Assembly: GCA_000969725.1 (NCBI GenBank)
Contig: JXSR01S007969.1
Length of the DNA stretch: 21,931 nucleotides
Origin: Ophiothrix spiculata
Lineage: Eukaryota > Echinodermata > Ophiuroidea > Amphilepidida > Ophiotrichidae
Strand: one strand, 5' to 3'
Shown: piece after piece, positions 19,169-21,931 of the stretch
Numbering within the stretch: the stretch's first letter is position 1
Layout of the letters: each line of letters opens with the position of its first letter
Program-made: the position numbers and the translations under genes
The notes under the pieces: generated by a model
The model's database searches: none
Seen by the model: only the letters and a program-made list of their open reading frames with translations
Told to the model about the DNA's origin: nothing

Positions 19169-19381
19169 ATATATTGGTATGGGGCATGGATTATAAATAG
19201 CAAACACTTACAAGCATGGTATCGGTAAACATGATGGGTGATTTCCGTTTCAGTGCACTGTCATGCATATCTTGAGTCCTAGTCTATTTATATGATCTTG
19301 ATATCAAGTTATACCTTAAGGGGAAAGCTATAATTCTGAGTTTCTTGTAAAACCATCATAAGCCAATTGGTAGGGCCAATG

Positions 19382-19558
19382 ATTTATCAGGCATGAGATT
19401 GCATCTTCCTGAAAAAAGCTGGAAACACTGGAAAAGCGTGTGAAATTGGTTAAAAATGCCGCAAAATGGGCTGAAAATAAATCAAATTGTGGAAATTTTG
19501 ACATAAAAAACAACAACCTGGAACCAGCTGAAGGCTGGAAAATCTCATGCCTATTTAT
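19382..19558. mobile_element. MITE with AGGCATGAGATT termini (about 165 bp)
   Basis: AGGCATGAGATT at 19389-19400 and its exact complement at 19541-19552 form the termini, and short pairs such as AGCTGG/CCAGCT continue inside. ATTTAT occurs just outside on both sides (19382-19387 and 19553-19558), a possible 6-bp target duplication. The interior is AT-rich and non-coding. Superfamily unassigned. Confidence 0.6.
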
Positions 19559-20230
19559 GTAAATATCACAGCTTTAAATGTTATCAAATTGACCCTGATG
19601 CTTCCATTTTTGGTGCTGGAAGTTAAAATTTTTAGTTAGTATTTTGGCTAAATGCTTAATCTTTTCTAAAATAACTACATTTTTGAAACATTTCGGTCAA
19701 AATTGATGCACGCATCCTTAACACAGTCCAGTGCAACACTTTTTAAAGTTTACAACAATTTAAAGTTTCTACACTTGTATCTTGCTTTGTCAGCACAAAA
19801 TCATTCAATTATAATTATTTGCCTCTTATTGTAATTGCTACAAAAGAGCAATTTATAATGAAATGAAAAGATTCATATCCACTGTCAAAACAGTTCAATT
19901 TTGTGATGCACTATTAATATTCCACTTAATCTGACTTTTAAAAATCACAATTTGCATGCATCCTGCTTTGAAATTTTAATAATTTTTGTGCTCCCGTTTC
20001 TCTCAGACTCAAATCTATTGTTTAACAATGAATTATACAGTGTCTAGCATTGCAAAACTAGTCCACAGATACCATTTTCTTGGAATATAATAGTCTCTCA
20101 GAAGAATATCCGAAAAGAAAAAGTTAGAAATTTTAACATTTGCACATGATAGAAGTTGTAAAAACATTCTAAATACATTAAGATGCTCACACGAAATGAG
20201 CAAAATCATAAGGAGTAATTACGATTCAGA
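19559..20230. other. AT-rich non-coding stretch
   Basis: Nothing specific was seen. Confidence 0.4.
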
Positions 20231-20261
20231 TGTAAAAATTAGGATGTGACAAATATGCAAC

Positions 20262-20372
20262 AAATCAATACTCTATGAATTTCAATTTTATAAACTAATA
20301 CATTGACAGCTGCCTATGAATTATGCATATCTATTATGAATTATTCAATACTTTATGAATAATGCATAGATC
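20262..20372 (+). repeat. Short degenerate CTATGAAT repeats
   Basis: CAATACTCTATGAATTT, CTATGAATTATGCATA, TTATGAATTATTCAA and TTTATGAATAATGCATAG follow one another within 110 bp and look like a decayed tandem array or a local hairpin. Confidence 0.4.
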
Positions 20373-20930
20373 TGATAGGGAGAATTTGATCTCCATGCTC
20401 ATAATTGTGTTCTATTGTTTCTAGTAAGTGATTCTGTGGGAATTTGTTGAAATTTTAATTTCTACATGGTTTAATGGGTTGAAACATAATGACTTGATAT
20501 GGATGATAGCTGCATGAAATATTAAGAATGGCGACAAACATCTTAAATGCAAACAAATTATATTATTTATCATTGTAGATTTTATGATAATTCTTTTATC
20601 ATGATTTTTATTCAAGCCATTCCTTGTTAGAAAAAATTGTACTTTTAATTAGCCTTACCTGCCCCCACCAAAAAAAAGAGGATATAAATAAAACAAAAAT
20701 GTACGAAGAGGAATCACGTCAGTGACCTAGATTTTTTTCTCAAATATGCCTTACGTGCCAAGGTTTAAAGTTCACTTGCACTTATCCAGCATTTTTAAAA
20801 AGAAATGCTTATGGTTCTGGATTTCTATGCAAAATTAGTTATATTTTTAATGGCAGTCCACACGTTTCATATAAGTTTTTTTTAACGAACTTCAAATGGT
20901 CTACGGCCACAGTTTTGATTAAAGGCGGGT
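20373..20930. other. AT-rich non-coding stretch
   Basis: No gene was seen. The minus-strand open frame at 20421-20615 has no recognisable features. Confidence 0.4.
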
Positions 20931-21600
20931 TAATACTGTGACGACTAAGGGGTTAACGTCAAGCAATGGAGACCTGCAGATTGCAGTTTTGAATTGTCCT
21001 GTTACAGTCATTGTTAATGCGGACACAATACACTAGCCAACGCAGACTATCAATCGCTTTCAGTTACAAGTTTTAAAAACTTCTGTGATGACAAAAAATT
21101 AGTTGTGATGTCGTTCAGATTTCGTTGGCCACAGCAACCCTCAGTTTTCTAATGTTTCCATGCCATTTGGAGCCGTCTGAAGTCATTTAGAGGCTGTAAC
21201 ACAATTCTGTTGGTGGTCGTTGTCAAGTAGACTATACCACTCGCACAAATACAGGCTTTGATGCCGGTCACCAAGTCAGTTTTTGTTGCTGTGACACGTA
21301 GTAAGCCTCCATTCCTTCATTTAAGCAAAGGTCGTTGCAAGCCGTCTAACCACGTTTACAATTGGGTGTCATCGAGAAGTCGTCACCCAACAGCATGCTA
21401 AAGTCAAAGTTCGTTAGTAGGTGTCTGTTCCTTTCCGCAGCTCTTTGTCACTTGTTGTCGTTGTGTCGCTGAAGGTAGCTATCATCAAAATTTATTATCA
21501 AAATTTGATTTTTCATTTTCAGTCCTCCCTTGCCATCCACAATTTTGTGATTGTGTAATATGTTACCTTCCATCGAGGACAAGTCGTCACAATGAAAACA
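20931..21600. repeat. GC-elevated segment with recurring GTCGT/ACGAC motifs
   Basis: GTCGT or ACGAC occurs near 20940, 21109, 21217, 21331, 21380, 21458 and 21584, many more times than an AT-rich, CpG-poor background would give. ATCGAGAAGTCGTCAC (near 21372) and ATCGAGGACAAGTCGTCAC (near 21572) are near-copies, and GGCCACAGCAAC (21128) is nearly inverted at GTTGCTGTGACAC (21285). No coding frame runs through it. It is probably an old, scrambled repeat or transposon. Confidence 0.35.
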
Positions 21601-21931
21601 CACCTTAAAGAACCCTTGATAAAAAGTTTGCAAAAATGGTCAAATAATTGTCAGAACATTGTTCCTAGCCATTCGTACAAAGTTTTGTGACCAAAGCTTT
21701 TGAATGTCAAATGCCATTTATATCACATGAATAAATGTATCTTATGTATCAACCTTTATCATTGTGCAACATCAAAAAAGACTAGTTTGTGTTTGAAATC
21801 AGGCCAGTCCAGAACCAACAATACCATTGGGCCTTACTCAAACAGACAGTTATTGAATCGACATAGATACAACACACAAGTACCCAGCAATTGTACTCTC
21901 TTTGATTCAATTTGCGCCCTATCTCTTTCAA
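21601..21931. other. AT-rich non-coding stretch to the window end
   Basis: Nothing specific was seen. Confidence 0.4.

Noticed and set aside
1-21931. Bacterial-type operons, CRISPR arrays, prophage or defence genes
   Set aside because: No long open frames, ribosome binding sites or spaced direct-repeat arrays. Composition and repeats are those of an animal genome.

Overview
This window reads as AT-rich nuclear DNA of a eukaryote, most likely a marine invertebrate and possibly a deuterostome. That guess rests on several things: no long open frames, many short non-autonomous transposons, a tRNA-headed SINE, degenerate tandem repeats, and TATA-less promoter-like sequence with splice-donor consensus. 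No rRNA, complete tRNA gene, CRISPR array, operon or complete protein-coding gene is visible. The species call is inference.

Layout. Positions 1-2100 are AT-rich and featureless. At 2163-2460 there is a GC-richer patch with a degenerate hammerhead-ribozyme-like core and a short minus-strand open frame, perhaps a decayed retroelement. From 2658 to 3906 four foldback elements sit close together: a Mutator-like MITE with 11-bp target duplications, a 426-bp inverted-repeat element whose arms carry AAGATGGC motifs, a 114-bp foldback, and a 111-bp Tc1/mariner-type MITE between TA dinucleotides. A SINE lies near 6083-6364. A promoter-like CpG patch lies at 6770-6925. An identical 97-bp repeat occurs at 7542 and 9526, and the first copy abuts a 346-bp insert flanked by 11-bp direct repeats. 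A near-perfect palindromic MITE lies at 11857-12016. A 361-bp foldback element at 12627-12987 has a 30-bp palindrome close to its midpoint. A 315-bp hAT-type element at 13460-13774 interrupts a tandem repeat. Further foldbacks lie at 15383-15553, 18094-18220 (PIF/Harbinger type, TTA duplication) and 19388-19552.

Genes. The only believable piece of a gene is at 16819-16884: a 22-codon first coding exon on the plus strand with a good start context, an upstream in-frame stop and a GTGAGT donor, inside a CpG-richer patch with YY1-like motifs. The rest of that gene would lie in or beyond the long AT-rich stretch to the right, where I found no second exon. Two other places look regulatory: a DR5 nuclear-receptor site beside an AP-1 site at 9334-9371, and a homeodomain/TCF-like motif cluster at 17700-17890.

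Overall the window looks like intergenic or intronic DNA built from successive small transposon insertions around at least one promoter. No new multi-gene system is visible.
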